Assembly (NCBI GenBank): GCA_946480485.1
Contig: CAMLJW010000263.1
Location: 1 to 7,402 of the forward strand
Direction: 5' to 3'
Source of the DNA: an uncultured Streptomyces sp.
GTDB taxonomy: Bacteria > Actinomycetota > Actinomycetes > Streptomycetales > Streptomycetaceae
DNA length: 7,402 bases
Position 1 is the stretch's first letter; each line of letters opens with the position of its first letter. The position numbers were made by a program, and so were the translations under genes. This document shows positions 1 through 6,575 of the stretch, in pieces. The notes beneath the pieces were generated by a model. It did no database searches, was not told the DNA's origin, and saw only the letters and a program-made list of their open reading frames with translations.

Positions 1-632
1 CGAGCACCGAAGTGCGCGATCACATGCTGGAGCTCTGCGAGGCGGAAACCGCGGGCAAGCTGCGCCGCCGCGCACGGAACGGCCACGCCGAGATGGTGGA
101 CCTGTTCACCCGGGTCCTCGACGTCGTCATGGTCCGCGTGCGCCCGCACGGCACCACGCCGAGCCGCCGCGCCCTGGGCGAGAGCCGCGAACCGCGCGGC
201 CGGGTCCACCACCCCCTCGCCGTCCTTGGCCCGCACCAGCCGGGCGAACTCACGGAGGGTGAAAGCCCGGGACAGCGCCCGCACGGGAGACAGCCGCACA
301 GCGGCCTCGCGATGCTCCGTCGCGGCTCCCAGCACCAGATCCGAGCACTCGACCATCTCGGCAACCAGTCGGCGGGAGACCTTCCCGGAGGGATCCACGC
401 CACGCCCGACCAGGAAGGACGCGACCGCATCCGCCAGGGGCGTGCCCGGGACGGCGTGGGTGCCCGCACTACTGAGATGGATCACCCCTCGAGCCTCGAA
501 CAGCCGCTGCCCGAGGAGCAATTCGGCGAGAGGAGAGCGGTAGAGGTTGCCGGTGCACACGACGAGTACGCGAAATGCGGGCACACCCGCGCCGGGCGAC
601 GGAGAAGCAATAGGCCGGTGGATATGTGACAT
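1..632 (-). CDS. Low-molecular-weight protein-tyrosine phosphatase, partial (3' end off the left edge)
   Basis: The reading frame is open from ATG at 632 to the window edge (210 codons, no stop), so the C-terminus is missing. The P-loop CTGNLYRSP lies at residues 26-34 and fits the family signature C-x5-R-S/T, with nucleophile Cys26 and phosphate-binding Arg32. The SSAGTHAVPGTPL stretch and the FTLREFARL segment are also typical of actinobacterial members. A DDVEDP motif supplies the likely general acid Asp173, although Gly replaces the usual aromatic residue after DP. Known members dephosphorylate tyrosine in cytoplasmic proteins and often sit in exopolysaccharide loci, where they counteract a BY-kinase; no kinase is visible here. 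The start at 632 is preferred because AAGGA lies 4 nt upstream; an in-frame ATG at 647 would bury that site. The gene follows the DUF4012 gene by 84 bp on the same strand. The family call is firm; the role in polysaccharide control is inferred from context. Confidence 0.9.
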   Translation of the reverse strand, partial: MSHIHRPIASPSPGAGVPAFRVLVVCTGNLYRSPLAELLLGQRLFEARGVIHLSSAGTHAVPGTPLADAVASFLVGRGVDPSGKVSRRLVAEMVECSDLVLGAATEHREAAVRLSPVRALSRAFTLREFARLVRAKDGEGVVDPAARFAALAQGAAARRGAVRAHADHDDVEDPGEQVHHLGVAVPCAAAQLARGFRLAELQHVIAHFGA

Positions 633-716
633 GCCATCCTTATTCATTCCGATCCCTGACTGAACGGGGACGATCGCGCCCGCAAAGGTGCCGGGTCGCC
701 GCTCCCGGTGGGACGG
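633..716. other. Gap between DUF4012 and phosphatase genes
   Basis: These 84 bp hold the phosphatase ribosome binding site. I see no convincing promoter hexamers or strong terminator, so read-through from the DUF4012 gene is the simplest view. Confidence 0.4.
637..641 (-). promoter_or_regulatory. Ribosome binding site of the phosphatase gene
   Basis: AAGGA on the minus strand stands 4 nt before ATG 632. It decides between this start and the in-frame ATG at 647, which has no comparable purine-rich site in front of it. Confidence 0.6.
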
Positions 717-2585
717 TCAGGCATCACAGGGACCGTACGGCCGTACCGCGGCCCGCAATGGACGTACCAGCGGCTGGCGCAGCACGGTCGGGGCGAGGTC
801 GGTGGGCCGCTCCAGCAAGTGAAGCACCAGGGTGCGGGTGGAGCGCGCGGGCAGCTCCATATCAAGGGTGTACACCGGATGGCCGAGCTCGGCGCCTTGG
901 TTCAGCTGCGCGGGCCGACCGTCCAGGGTGGCCTTGGCCAGCGCCGCATCCTCACTGGCGAAGTACGAGACCAGCAGCCGGTTGTCGCCGGGCCGAGTGC
1001 GGTAGGGCGGCTGGTCCACCCGCTGGGTGACATAGGTGGGCAGCCCCGAGACCGGTGCCCGGTTGGTCAGGCGTACGGTCACGGTGACCTCCCGACCGGC
1101 CTCCGTGCAGCGGCCGGGTGCCCAGATCAGGCGGCGGTCGAGGTAGTAGTCCAGCTTGGTGCCCGCCGCGTTGTTCAGCACGAGGCCGGCCAAGGGGGCG
1201 GATCCTTCCGGCAGAGCGCCGCCGAACGGCCGGTCCCGCAGTTCACGCTGCTCGGCGGGGTGGGCGCTCCATACCTTGACGCGCCCGTCCTTCAACTGCC
1301 GTTGCATCTCGGCGAACAGGGCCGGCCGGCGCGCGGGACTGTCCGCGGCATTCAGCAGCCGCTTGGCGACGGCACGAGCCACGTCGATGAAGAACGCCTT
1401 GCGCTGCGGGTTGTCCTCGTAGAGCGCATAGCTGGTGCGCTGGGTGAGATCCACGACGTTGTCGGCGGTGACGGCGGTCCCGTCGGCCAGTACGGCGGAA
1501 CCGGACGCGGCGAGCAGTCCGGACAGCGCCCCGGGATCGAGCGAGAACGCGCCGTCCACTTCCTTACCGGTGTGCGCCCGCCAGGCGGCGGCCCAGATAC
1601 GGGCTGCGTAGGGGAAGTGCGGGCTGAGGTTGGTGTTGGCCCAGGTGCTGGTCGGAGCGCTGGGGCCGTAGAGCGCGGCGTATTCGGCTCCCAGGTCGAC
1701 CGCCACATCGAGGTCGGACAGTTCGTTGTCATTTCCGAAATCCTCGAAGCGCAGTCGCCCCCGCTCTGCAGTGAGAACCGCGAACGCTCCGGGCAGCCCA
1801 CCGGTTCCACGCGACTCGGCAGTGTTTTCGAACACCACCAGATACCGCCTCGGTCCGTCCGCTCCGAGCATCGGCGGCATCACACGGGCCGCAACGGCCG
1901 CGCCGTCGGTGACACCACTGAGCCCGTCCAGCTGTTCGGCGAACCGGGCGCGGGCGTGGTCCGCGGCGGGCAGCCATGTGCCGCGCGGCAGTTCGTCGAC
2001 GTCGGTGCGTACGCCTGAGGCGCTGTGCGCGACCTGTTCGAGCACGGGAGCCGCGCGGCGCAGTGCCGCGAGGTCGAGGTGCCCGCCGTGGCTGCCCGTG
2101 GCGGCCGCGAGTTCGGCGGCGGTGCGCGCCAGTGGGGCCACCACCTCGCGGGTCAGCCGGTCGGAGGCTTCGGCGATACCGCGCGCAGTGCGCAACGGCC
2201 CCCCGAGAAGAGGGAGGCGCGTCGCGGAGTACCAGGCCGGACCGGTGGTGAGGTGGTGCGCTCGGGCCGCGTGTCCCGCGGCACCGCGCACAGCGGCCTC
2301 AGCGATCCGCTGCTGGGAGGCGGCGCCCGCGGAGGGCGCCGCCGTCTGCCTCCGCAGCGTCTCCAGACTCCGCTGGGCCGCCAGCAGTTCGTTGCGCGCG
2401 AGCACACCGGTGACGGCGATCCAGCCGGCACCGGCCAACAGCAGCCCGACGACGGCGCACACCGGCAGCAGCGCGCGGCGATCGCGCAGCGGGCCGGGGA
2501 GACGAAGCCGGCCGGGCAGGCGCAGGCGGGCCGGGCGGCCAACGGTGCGCGGGGCGCGGCTCCTTCGCAGGCGAGGCACTCTCAT
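717..2585 (-). CDS. DUF4012 domain membrane-anchored protein
   Basis: This 622-residue protein has a very Arg-rich N-terminus (residues 1-37), one hydrophobic segment at about 39-61 and a long extracytoplasmic part. It matches the DUF4012 family by RRYLVVFENTAESRGTGGLPGAF (about 246-268, where most relatives have N-x-AE-x-R), NTNLSPHFPYAARIW (317-331), VDGAFSLDPGAL (343-354) and a C-terminal NNAAGTKLDYYL segment. The family is common in actinobacterial polysaccharide clusters, but its biochemical role is not known and none is claimed here. The frame is open upstream to 2990, but that stretch overlaps the neighbouring transferase gene and a mobile element, so the start is placed at ATG 2585, just before the basic tail. 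No good Shine-Dalgarno is seen (only GGGG, 7 nt away). Translation may therefore be coupled to a small upstream ORF whose TGA overlaps this ATG. It probably shares a transcript with the upstream sugar-phosphate transferase and the downstream phosphatase. Confidence 0.9.
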   Translation of the reverse strand: MRVPRLRRSRAPRTVGRPARLRLPGRLRLPGPLRDRRALLPVCAVVGLLLAGAGWIAVTGVLARNELLAAQRSLETLRRQTAAPSAGAASQQRIAEAAVRGAAGHAARAHHLTTGPAWYSATRLPLLGGPLRTARGIAEASDRLTREVVAPLARTAAELAAATGSHGGHLDLAALRRAAPVLEQVAHSASGVRTDVDELPRGTWLPAADHARARFAEQLDGLSGVTDGAAVAARVMPPMLGADGPRRYLVVFENTAESRGTGGLPGAFAVLTAERGRLRFEDFGNDNELSDLDVAVDLGAEYAALYGPSAPTSTWANTNLSPHFPYAARIWAAAWRAHTGKEVDGAFSLDPGALSGLLAASGSAVLADGTAVTADNVVDLTQRTSYALYEDNPQRKAFFIDVARAVAKRLLNAADSPARRPALFAEMQRQLKDGRVKVWSAHPAEQRELRDRPFGGALPEGSAPLAGLVLNNAAGTKLDYYLDRRLIWAPGRCTEAGREVTVTVRLTNRAPVSGLPTYVTQRVDQPPYRTRPGDNRLLVSYFASEDAALAKATLDGRPAQLNQGAELGHPVYTLDMELPARSTRTLVLHLLERPTDLAPTVLRQPLVRPLRAAVRPYGPCDA

Positions 2586-2656
2586 ACGCCGGCCCCGCTC
2601 AGCCCTGTGCGGTGGCAGCTGCGTACGCGGCGCACCGTGGGCGCATACTCGGGCAT
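2582..2656 (-). CDS. Possible 24-residue leader ORF overlapping the DUF4012 start
   Basis: ATG at 2656 opens a 24-codon frame (begins MPEYAPTVRR, ends SGAGV) whose TGA stop overlaps the ATG of the DUF4012 gene (ATGA). About four fifths of its codons end in G or C, in line with real genes nearby. A weak purine stretch (AAAGAGAA) precedes it. Because the DUF4012 start has no convincing ribosome binding site, translation of this ORF could deliver ribosomes by termination-reinitiation. Any ATGA start automatically creates such a stop in the overlapping frame, so the overlap itself is weak evidence. The peptide resembles nothing I recognise and may not be made. Confidence 0.3.
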   Translation of the reverse strand: MPEYAPTVRRVRSCHRTGLSGAGV

Positions 2657-2731
2657 CTGCTGTTCTCTTTCTGGTTGGTCTGGGGTTCGCCGGAGTCTGG
2701 CCACTTAGGGCGTGCTTCAAAGGTCCCGCCT

Positions 2732-2804
2732 GCCCCGCGGCGTCTGGCACGCACGCTCGCAGCGTTGTCGGGCTCGCCCCGATACGCACCAGACGCCGCG
2801 GGGC
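2732..2804. repeat. Internal 16-bp perfect inverted repeat of the MITE-like element
   Basis: GCCCCGCGGCGTCTGG at 2732-2747 is exactly complementary to 2789-2804, with a 41-nt loop. Together with the terminal repeats it could fold into a long GC-rich stem in the transcript, able to pause or stop transcription or to be an RNase site. No run of T follows it on either strand. Confidence 0.75.
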
Positions 2805-2818
2805 CCGCCCTTCGGCGG
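2805..2818. repeat. Small hairpin in one arm of the MITE-like element
   Basis: CCGCC, loop CTTC, GGCGG. This segment has no partner in the opposite arm, so it would bulge from the long stem. It makes the two arms unequal in length. Confidence 0.55.
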
Positions 2819-2842
2819 ACGGCGCTACTTTCGAAACACGCC

Positions 2843-3502
2843 CTAGTAGGCACCGTTGCCGCGCAGCACGGCAGGCAAGGTCCGCAGGAGAATCACCAGG
2901 TCCCGCCTGACCGACCAGGTGTCGACGTATTCCAGGTCCAGGCGCAGGGCGTCCTCCCAAGCGAGATCGGACCGGCCGCTGATTTGCCACAGTCCGGTCA
3001 GCCCCGGCCGGACCTGCAGGCGACGGCGGGCCTCCCCCGTGAACGCCGAGTCCTCGGCCGGCAGCGGCCGGGGTCCCACCAGGGACATCTGCCCCTTCAG
3101 TACATTGACCAACTGCGGCAGCTCATCCACGGAATAACGGCGCAACCAACGCCCCACCGCGGTAACACGCGGGTCGTCCTGGATTTTGAACAGGTGCCCG
3201 TCCGCCTCGTTGCGGGCTGCCAGCGCCTCCCGCAACTCTTCGGACCCGACTCGCATCGTGCGCAATTTGACAACGTGGAACTCCTCGCCCCGCCAGCCTG
3301 TTCGTCGCTGGCGGAAGACAAGAGGCCCCGGCGTATCGACCTTCACGGCGACAGCGGCCACCAGGAGCATCGGCGCCAACAGCAGGAGCAGGACAGCGGC
3401 CCCCACCAGGTCGATAACGCGTTTGGCCGCCCGGCCTGCCCAGGGCGACTGCCGACACGGGGTCGGCCGGTGATGAGTCATCTCTCCAGCGGATACCGGC
3501 AT
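2843..3502 (-). CDS. Undecaprenyl-phosphate sugar phosphotransferase (small monotopic phosphoglycosyl transferase)
   Basis: This 219-residue protein is a bacterial sugar transferase (PF02397 type) that transfers a sugar 1-phosphate from a nucleotide sugar to undecaprenyl phosphate, starting a lipid-linked glycan at the cytoplasmic membrane face. The order of motifs is complete: KRVIDL (27-32), a hydrophobic re-entrant membrane helix (about 31-53), TPGPLVFRQRRTG (57-69), KLRTM (79-83), catalytic Asp126-Glu127 in DELPQ, LVGPRP (141-146), RPGLTGLWQISGRS (165-178) and DLEYV (189-193). It lacks the N-terminal multi-helix domain of WbaP/WcaJ-type enzymes and is close in size to PglC-like ones. The C-terminus RGNGAY is typical of the family, so the protein is full length although its stop codon (2843-2845) is the first triplet of an inserted element. 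Start ATG 3502 has GAAGAGG 6 nt upstream; an internal ATG at 3481 is possible. The first sugar cannot be predicted. Confidence 0.93.
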   Translation of the reverse strand: MPVSAGEMTHHRPTPCRQSPWAGRAAKRVIDLVGAAVLLLLLAPMLLVAAVAVKVDTPGPLVFRQRRTGWRGEEFHVVKLRTMRVGSEELREALAARNEADGHLFKIQDDPRVTAVGRWLRRYSVDELPQLVNVLKGQMSLVGPRPLPAEDSAFTGEARRRLQVRPGLTGLWQISGRSDLAWEDALRLDLEYVDTWSVRRDLVILLRTLPAVLRGNGAY

Positions 3503-3674
3503 TCCATACCTCTTCTACGCCAGAACGGGTGAAACGTGCCCTTCCATGAGGACTATGTACAACCTTGATGCCTCAATTAGCACATAACTGAGCAATAGAT
3601 AGAAACACGACATCGACCTGAGCTTTGGCAATGACACTGCGACGTGCCACCGTCCGGCCTGGGGCGGCGTGGCC
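3503..3674. promoter_or_regulatory. Divergent promoter region
   Basis: This is the only gap between genes transcribed away from each other, so both transcription units should start here. The 60 bases 3541-3600 are about 40% GC, far below the flanking coding DNA. For the rightward unit a weak candidate is TTAGCA (3577-3582), 17 nt, TAGAAA (3600-3605). I could not assign a leftward -35/-10 pair. TTGATGCCTCAA (3565-3576) has a short TTGA-N4-TCAA dyad that could be an operator, but it is short enough to arise by chance. Confidence 0.5.
3509..3515 (-). promoter_or_regulatory. Ribosome binding site of the sugar phosphotransferase gene
   Basis: GAAGAGG on the minus strand, 6 nt before ATG 3502. It supports this start over the in-frame ATG at 3481, where GGAGAG lies almost against the start codon. 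Confidence 0.6.
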
Positions 3675-3681
3675 GAGAGGA
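3675..3681 (+). promoter_or_regulatory. Ribosome binding site of the UDP-xylose synthase gene
   Basis: GAGAGGA, 5 nt before ATG 3687. It lies inside the longer frame that would begin at GTG 3669, and so argues for the ATG. Confidence 0.65.
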
Positions 3682-3686
3682 CCTGC

Positions 3687-4685
3687 ATGCGTGCGGTAGT
3701 GACGGGCGGGGCCGGCTTCATCGGCTCTCACCTGTGCGAGCGGTTGCTTCACGAGCACCACGACGTGGTCTGCGTGGACAACTTCCTGACATCCAGCCCC
3801 GACAACGTCGAACATCTCATGGGCGACCGGCACTTCCAGTTGAATCACTGGGACATCACCCGGGGCCTGGACATGCCCGGCCCGGTGGACGCCGTGTTCC
3901 ATCTGGCATCACCCGCCTCGCCCGCGGACTACCTGAAACTGCCCCTGGAGACGCTTCGTGTGGGGTCGGCCGGCGCCTGGCACTCCCTGGACCTGGCCGC
4001 CGCGAAGGGTGCCCGCTTTCTGCTGGCGTCGACCTCCGAGTCGTACGGCGACCCGCTGGTCCATCCGCAGCCCGAGAGCTACTGGGGCCACGTCAACCCA
4101 GTCGGCCCCCGCTCGGTGTACGACGAGGCGAAACGCTTCGGTGAGGCACTCACCATGGCCTACCGCAGAACCCGCGGCGTGGATGCCAAGATCGTGCGCA
4201 TCTTCAACACCTTCGGCCCGCGGATGCGGGCGGACGACGGACGGGCCATCCCCACCTTCATCGGCCAGGCACTGCGCGGAGAACCGATCACCGTCACCGG
4301 CGACGGCAGCCAGACCAGGTCCCTGTGCTACGTCGACGACCTGGTCGACGGGTTGCTGCGGATGCTCGCGAGCGACCACGGCGGTCCGGTCAACCTCGGC
4401 AATCCCCACGAGGTCTCCATGCTCGAACTGGCCCAGTGGATCGGCAAACTGACCAAGGCGACCTCCGAGATCACGCTGATCCCCCGCCCTCAGGACGACC
4501 CGGAACGGCGGCGCCCGGACATCTCCCTGGCCCGCGAGCTGCTGGACTGGGAGCCCATGACTCCGGTGGAACGCGGCCTGTGCGACACCATCAAAGACTT
4601 CCGTCTCCGCCTCAAGTCCGAGGAACTCGCCGGACTCGGGAACCGGCGCGCCACCTCAGCGCTGAGCCACCAAGCGCGCTCATGA
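3687..4685 (+). CDS. UDP-glucuronate decarboxylase (UDP-xylose synthase)
   Basis: This 332-residue extended short-chain dehydrogenase/reductase is predicted to convert UDP-glucuronate to UDP-xylose and CO2 with bound NAD+ in the cytoplasm. Seen in the sequence: Rossmann motif TGGAGFIG (6-13), Asp31 at the end of the second strand, [11 protein letters not shown] (72-82), TSESYGDP (116-123) with the Thr-Ser-Glu expected in decarboxylating members, [18 protein letters not shown] (132-149) with catalytic Tyr145 and Lys149, [10 protein letters not shown] (171-180), DGSQTRS (206-212) and [10 protein letters not shown] (270-279). This set separates it from plain 4-epimerases and dTDP-glucose dehydratases. 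Odd point: the usual NTxGT after the TLR segment reads GSAGA (93-97). ATG 3687 is chosen over GTG 3669 because it has a ribosome binding site and leaves the Rossmann strand at the very N-terminus. Its TGA overlaps the next gene's ATG. UDP-xylose would be a donor for the transferases that follow. Confidence 0.88.
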   Translation: MRAVVTGGAGFIGSHLCERLLHEHHDVVCVDNFLTSSPDNVEHLMGDRHFQLNHWDITRGLDMPGPVDAVFHLASPASPADYLKLPLETLRVGSAGAWHSLDLAAAKGARFLLASTSESYGDPLVHPQPESYWGHVNPVGPRSVYDEAKRFGEALTMAYRRTRGVDAKIVRIFNTFGPRMRADDGRAIPTFIGQALRGEPITVTGDGSQTRSLCYVDDLVDGLLRMLASDHGGPVNLGNPHEVSMLELAQWIGKLTKATSEITLIPRPQDDPERRRPDISLARELLDWEPMTPVERGLCDTIKDFRLRLKSEELAGLGNRRATSALSHQARS

Positions 4686-5635
4686 CCGCCCCGACGAGTT
4701 CCCAGAGGGCGCGCACGGCCCCCACCGCCCCCGTGGTCGAGTGTCTCGGCGTGCCCATCACGGCTCACACCCGCGAGAGCGCGGCCCGGCACGTCCTGCA
4801 CCTTGCCCACCGCAACCGCGAGGCACGCCGTGATCACGCCGACGGATCGGACGTCATGGGCGGCATCCGGCGTGGCAGCGACGTTCACCTCTCCAACGCC
4901 TACACGCTCTCCCTCGCGGACCAGAACACCGGACTCCACAGCCTGCTCCGCTCGGCCTCTCTGAACCTCCCCGACGGCCAGTCGGTCGTCTGGGCCAGCC
5001 GGCTCCTCCACCGCAGCACCGCCCTTCCGGGCACACGTGTATACGGGCCCGACCTCCTTCTGGACGTCTTCGCCCAGAGCCAGAACACCGACCTGCGGCA
5101 CTACCTCCTCGGCTCCACGCCAGACGTACTGCAGGCGCTGCACCGGGAACTGGGTAGGCGCTTCCCCCGGGCACGGATCACCGGCACCTGCTCTCCGCCC
5201 TTCCGGCCGTTGACCGCCCATGAACTGCGGCAACAAGCGCAGGACATCCGTGCCGCGGGGGCAGACATCGTGTGGGTGGGGCTCGGCACCCCCAAACAGG
5301 ATCGCTGGGCCGCCGACCTGTGCGCCGAACTGCCCGTGGTGGCCGTCGCGGTGGGCGCGGCGTTCGACTTCATCGCCGGCACCAAGCCGCAGGCACCACC
5401 CTGGATGCGGCACAACGGGCTGGAATGGGTGTTCCGTCTCGGCTGCGAGCCACGCCGCTTGTGGCGGCGATACCTGTTCGGCAACGCGCGTTTCATTCGT
5501 GGGCTCGTACGCCAGGCAACTCTCCCCGAGCGAAGGAACAGCAGGAACAGCAGGGGAGCCCACGGCACGGCCGATCGTCTGAATTCGGGCCGACTCGTCA
5601 GCCAGGGTCCCGGAGAATCCCCGCAGGCTTCCTAA
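4682..5635 (+). CDS. WecG/TagA/CpsF family glycosyltransferase (GT26)
   Basis: This 317-residue protein is a GT26 glycosyltransferase, which adds a sugar to a lipid-linked acceptor at the inner membrane face. Motifs: [12 protein letters not shown] (68-79), [15 protein letters not shown] (95-109) with Asp98 at the position of the proposed catalytic Asp of TagA, RVYGPDL (119-125), [12 protein letters not shown] (142-153), [12 protein letters not shown] (198-209), [20 protein letters not shown] (222-241) and the C-terminal EPRRLWRRY (256-264), an appendage thought to contact membrane and acceptor. Known relatives use UDP-ManNAc or UDP-ManNAcA; the substrate here cannot be inferred. Unusual points are a polar insertion at about 43-66 and a low-complexity tail from about 281 that includes a 9-bp tandem repeat. 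The start overlaps the decarboxylase stop (ATGA) without a clear ribosome binding site, which implies translational coupling. Confidence 0.9.
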   Translation: MTAPTSSQRARTAPTAPVVECLGVPITAHTRESAARHVLHLAHRNREARRDHADGSDVMGGIRRGSDVHLSNAYTLSLADQNTGLHSLLRSASLNLPDGQSVVWASRLLHRSTALPGTRVYGPDLLLDVFAQSQNTDLRHYLLGSTPDVLQALHRELGRRFPRARITGTCSPPFRPLTAHELRQQAQDIRAAGADIVWVGLGTPKQDRWAADLCAELPVVAVAVGAAFDFIAGTKPQAPPWMRHNGLEWVFRLGCEPRRLWRRYLFGNARFIRGLVRQATLPERRNSRNSRGAHGTADRLNSGRLVSQGPGESPQAS

Positions 5636-5644
5636 GGTGCGGCC

Positions 5645-6457
5645 ATGACGAACACCCAGGCCAAACCCTCGATGGGGGACCTGCAGGAGCGAGACCACGG
5701 AACCGGCCATGACTATGCCCAGGGCTCCCCGCATATCCGCCACCACACCCTGCGTGACCGGCTGATCGCTGACCTCCACACCCTGGTTCAAGAGGTCCTC
5801 GACCGGAATGGAACATGCCGGGTGCTCGAACTGGGAGCCGGGCACGGCACCTTCACCGACCACCTGGTGGCCGCGGGTGCTCAGGTCACAGTGACGGAGA
5901 TGAGTGAGCCGAGTGTTCGGTTTCTCCAGTGCCGCTTCCACCGCAATCCGAACGTCACCGTGCTGTACGACGAGGACGGCACCGCGGCCGGCCGAGTCGG
6001 GCCCGTCGACGCCGTGGTCTGCCTCTCGGTCCTGCACCACATCCCGGACTACTTGGGCTGCGTCAGGCAACTCGTCGAGCGCATCGTTCCCGGCGGTGCG
6101 TTCCTCAGCACTCAAGATCCCCTGTGGTACCCACGCCGGTCACGGGTGTCCATGGGGCTGGACCGCAACGCGTACTTCCTCTGGCGGCTCGGTCAGGGAC
6201 ACCTCCGCCGCGGCCTCGCCACCCGGCTGCGCCGACTGCGCGGCATCTACGACCACGCCAACGAGGCCGACATGGTCGAGTACCACGTCGTCCGCGACGG
6301 AGTGGACGAGGAGGCTCTGCGGGCTCTGCTCACACCGGCTTTCAAAGCGGTGGAGGTCCAGCGGTACTGGTCCACCCAGTCGGGACTGCTGCAGGCCGTC
6401 GGAGAGCGGTTCTGCCCGCCGACGACCTTCGGCCTCGTCGCCAGAGAACGCCGGTGA
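5645..6457 (+). CDS. Class I SAM-dependent methyltransferase
   Basis: This 270-residue protein has a Rossmann-type methyltransferase core: motif I VLELGAGHGTF (60-70) for SAM binding, the acidic residue Glu85 at the end of the second strand (VTVTEMS), VDAVVCLSVLHHIPD (121-135) as motifs II/III and the following IVPGGAFLSTQDP (147-159). The C-terminal third (about 170-270) is a less conserved region rich in Arg and likely shapes the acceptor site. The fold is clear but the acceptor is not; from context I infer O-methylation of a sugar in the locus's glycan or of a lipid-linked intermediate. Only 9 bp separate it from the GT26 gene, and AAGG (5634-5637) overlaps that gene's TAA and serves as ribosome binding site 7 nt before the ATG, so the two are very probably co-transcribed. 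Confidence 0.85.
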   Translation: MTNTQAKPSMGDLQERDHGTGHDYAQGSPHIRHHTLRDRLIADLHTLVQEVLDRNGTCRVLELGAGHGTFTDHLVAAGAQVTVTEMSEPSVRFLQCRFHRNPNVTVLYDEDGTAAGRVGPVDAVVCLSVLHHIPDYLGCVRQLVERIVPGGAFLSTQDPLWYPRRSRVSMGLDRNAYFLWRLGQGHLRRGLATRLRRLRGIYDHANEADMVEYHVVRDGVDEEALRALLTPAFKAVEVQRYWSTQSGLLQAVGERFCPPTTFGLVARERR

Positions 6458-6489
6458 CGCACCGGGTACGCCCAGCTGCGCTCCGCCCG

Positions 6490-6519
6490 TCCGGCACCTG
6501 CCCGCCGGCAGGTGCCGGA
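6490..6519. terminator. Perfect 13-bp hairpin after the methyltransferase gene
   Basis: TCCGGCACCTGCC (6490-6502), loop CGCC, then its exact complement (6507-6519). It starts 33 nt after the methyltransferase stop and ends 57 nt before the next start. There is no T run, but actinomycete terminators often lack one. It could end the three-gene transcript, reduce read-through into the downstream glycosyltransferase, or stabilise the upstream mRNA end. The symmetric stem would act in either direction. Confidence 0.6.
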
Positions 6520-6562
6520 GCAACGCAGCCGCACCTTAACGAAAGCACGTTTCTCACCAGCC

Positions 6563-6568
6563 GAGGGG
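6563..6568 (+). promoter_or_regulatory. Ribosome binding site of the GT4 gene
   Basis: GAGGGG, 7 nt before ATG 6576. The closer ATG at 6569 is out of frame and reaches a stop after seven codons. Confidence 0.6.
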
Positions 6569-6575
6569 ATGCGCA

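Larger units (their letters stand above)
2706..2845. mobile_element. MITE-like element (136 bp plus TA duplication)
   Basis: The two ends are inverted repeats: the left end reads TAGGGCGTGCTTCAAAG and the right end, read inward, TAGGGCGTGTTTCGAAAG. With TA taken as the duplicated target (2706-2707 and 2844-2845), the body is 2708-2843. Inside it a perfect 16-bp inverted repeat (2732-2747 against 2789-2804) and a small hairpin (2805-2818) give the whole element a snap-back structure. There is no room for a transposase, so movement would depend on a full-length relative elsewhere. A TA target fits the IS630 family and some IS5-family groups; I cannot choose between them. The element lies between the stop of the sugar-phosphate transferase and the DUF4012 gene and would be part of their shared transcript. 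Confidence 0.75.

Noticed and set aside
691..708. CCGGG / CCCGG inverted repeat after the DUF4012 gene as a terminator
   Set aside because: Only 5 bp of stem with an 8-nt loop and no T run; such pairs are frequent by chance at this GC content.
708..2018. 436-codon plus-strand open frame
   Set aside because: It lies opposite the DUF4012 gene, whose family motifs are clear; its own translation is Gly/Arg/Val-rich without recognisable domains.
1726..2910. 394-codon plus-strand open frame
   Set aside because: Low-complexity Arg/Ser/Ala/Pro translation opposite the DUF4012 gene and through the mobile element; no domain seen.
2586..2990. N-terminal extension of the DUF4012 frame by 135 residues, to ATG 2990
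   Set aside because: It overlaps the 3' part of the sugar phosphotransferase gene and runs through the MITE-like element. Its composition is Arg/Ala/Pro-rich with no family match, as expected for an antisense or off-frame reading of GC-rich DNA.
3669..3686. GTG start six codons upstream of the decarboxylase ATG
   Set aside because: It would place the ribosome binding site GAGAGGA inside the gene and add residues before the Rossmann strand that relatives lack.
4490..6115. 541-codon minus-strand open frame
   Set aside because: It is antisense to three genes with strong motifs (decarboxylase, GT26 and methyltransferase) and crosses their boundaries.
6538..6551. AACG-N6-CGTT dyad before the GT4 gene as an operator
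   Set aside because: Four-base arms only, with no second copy in the window; not enough to call a site.
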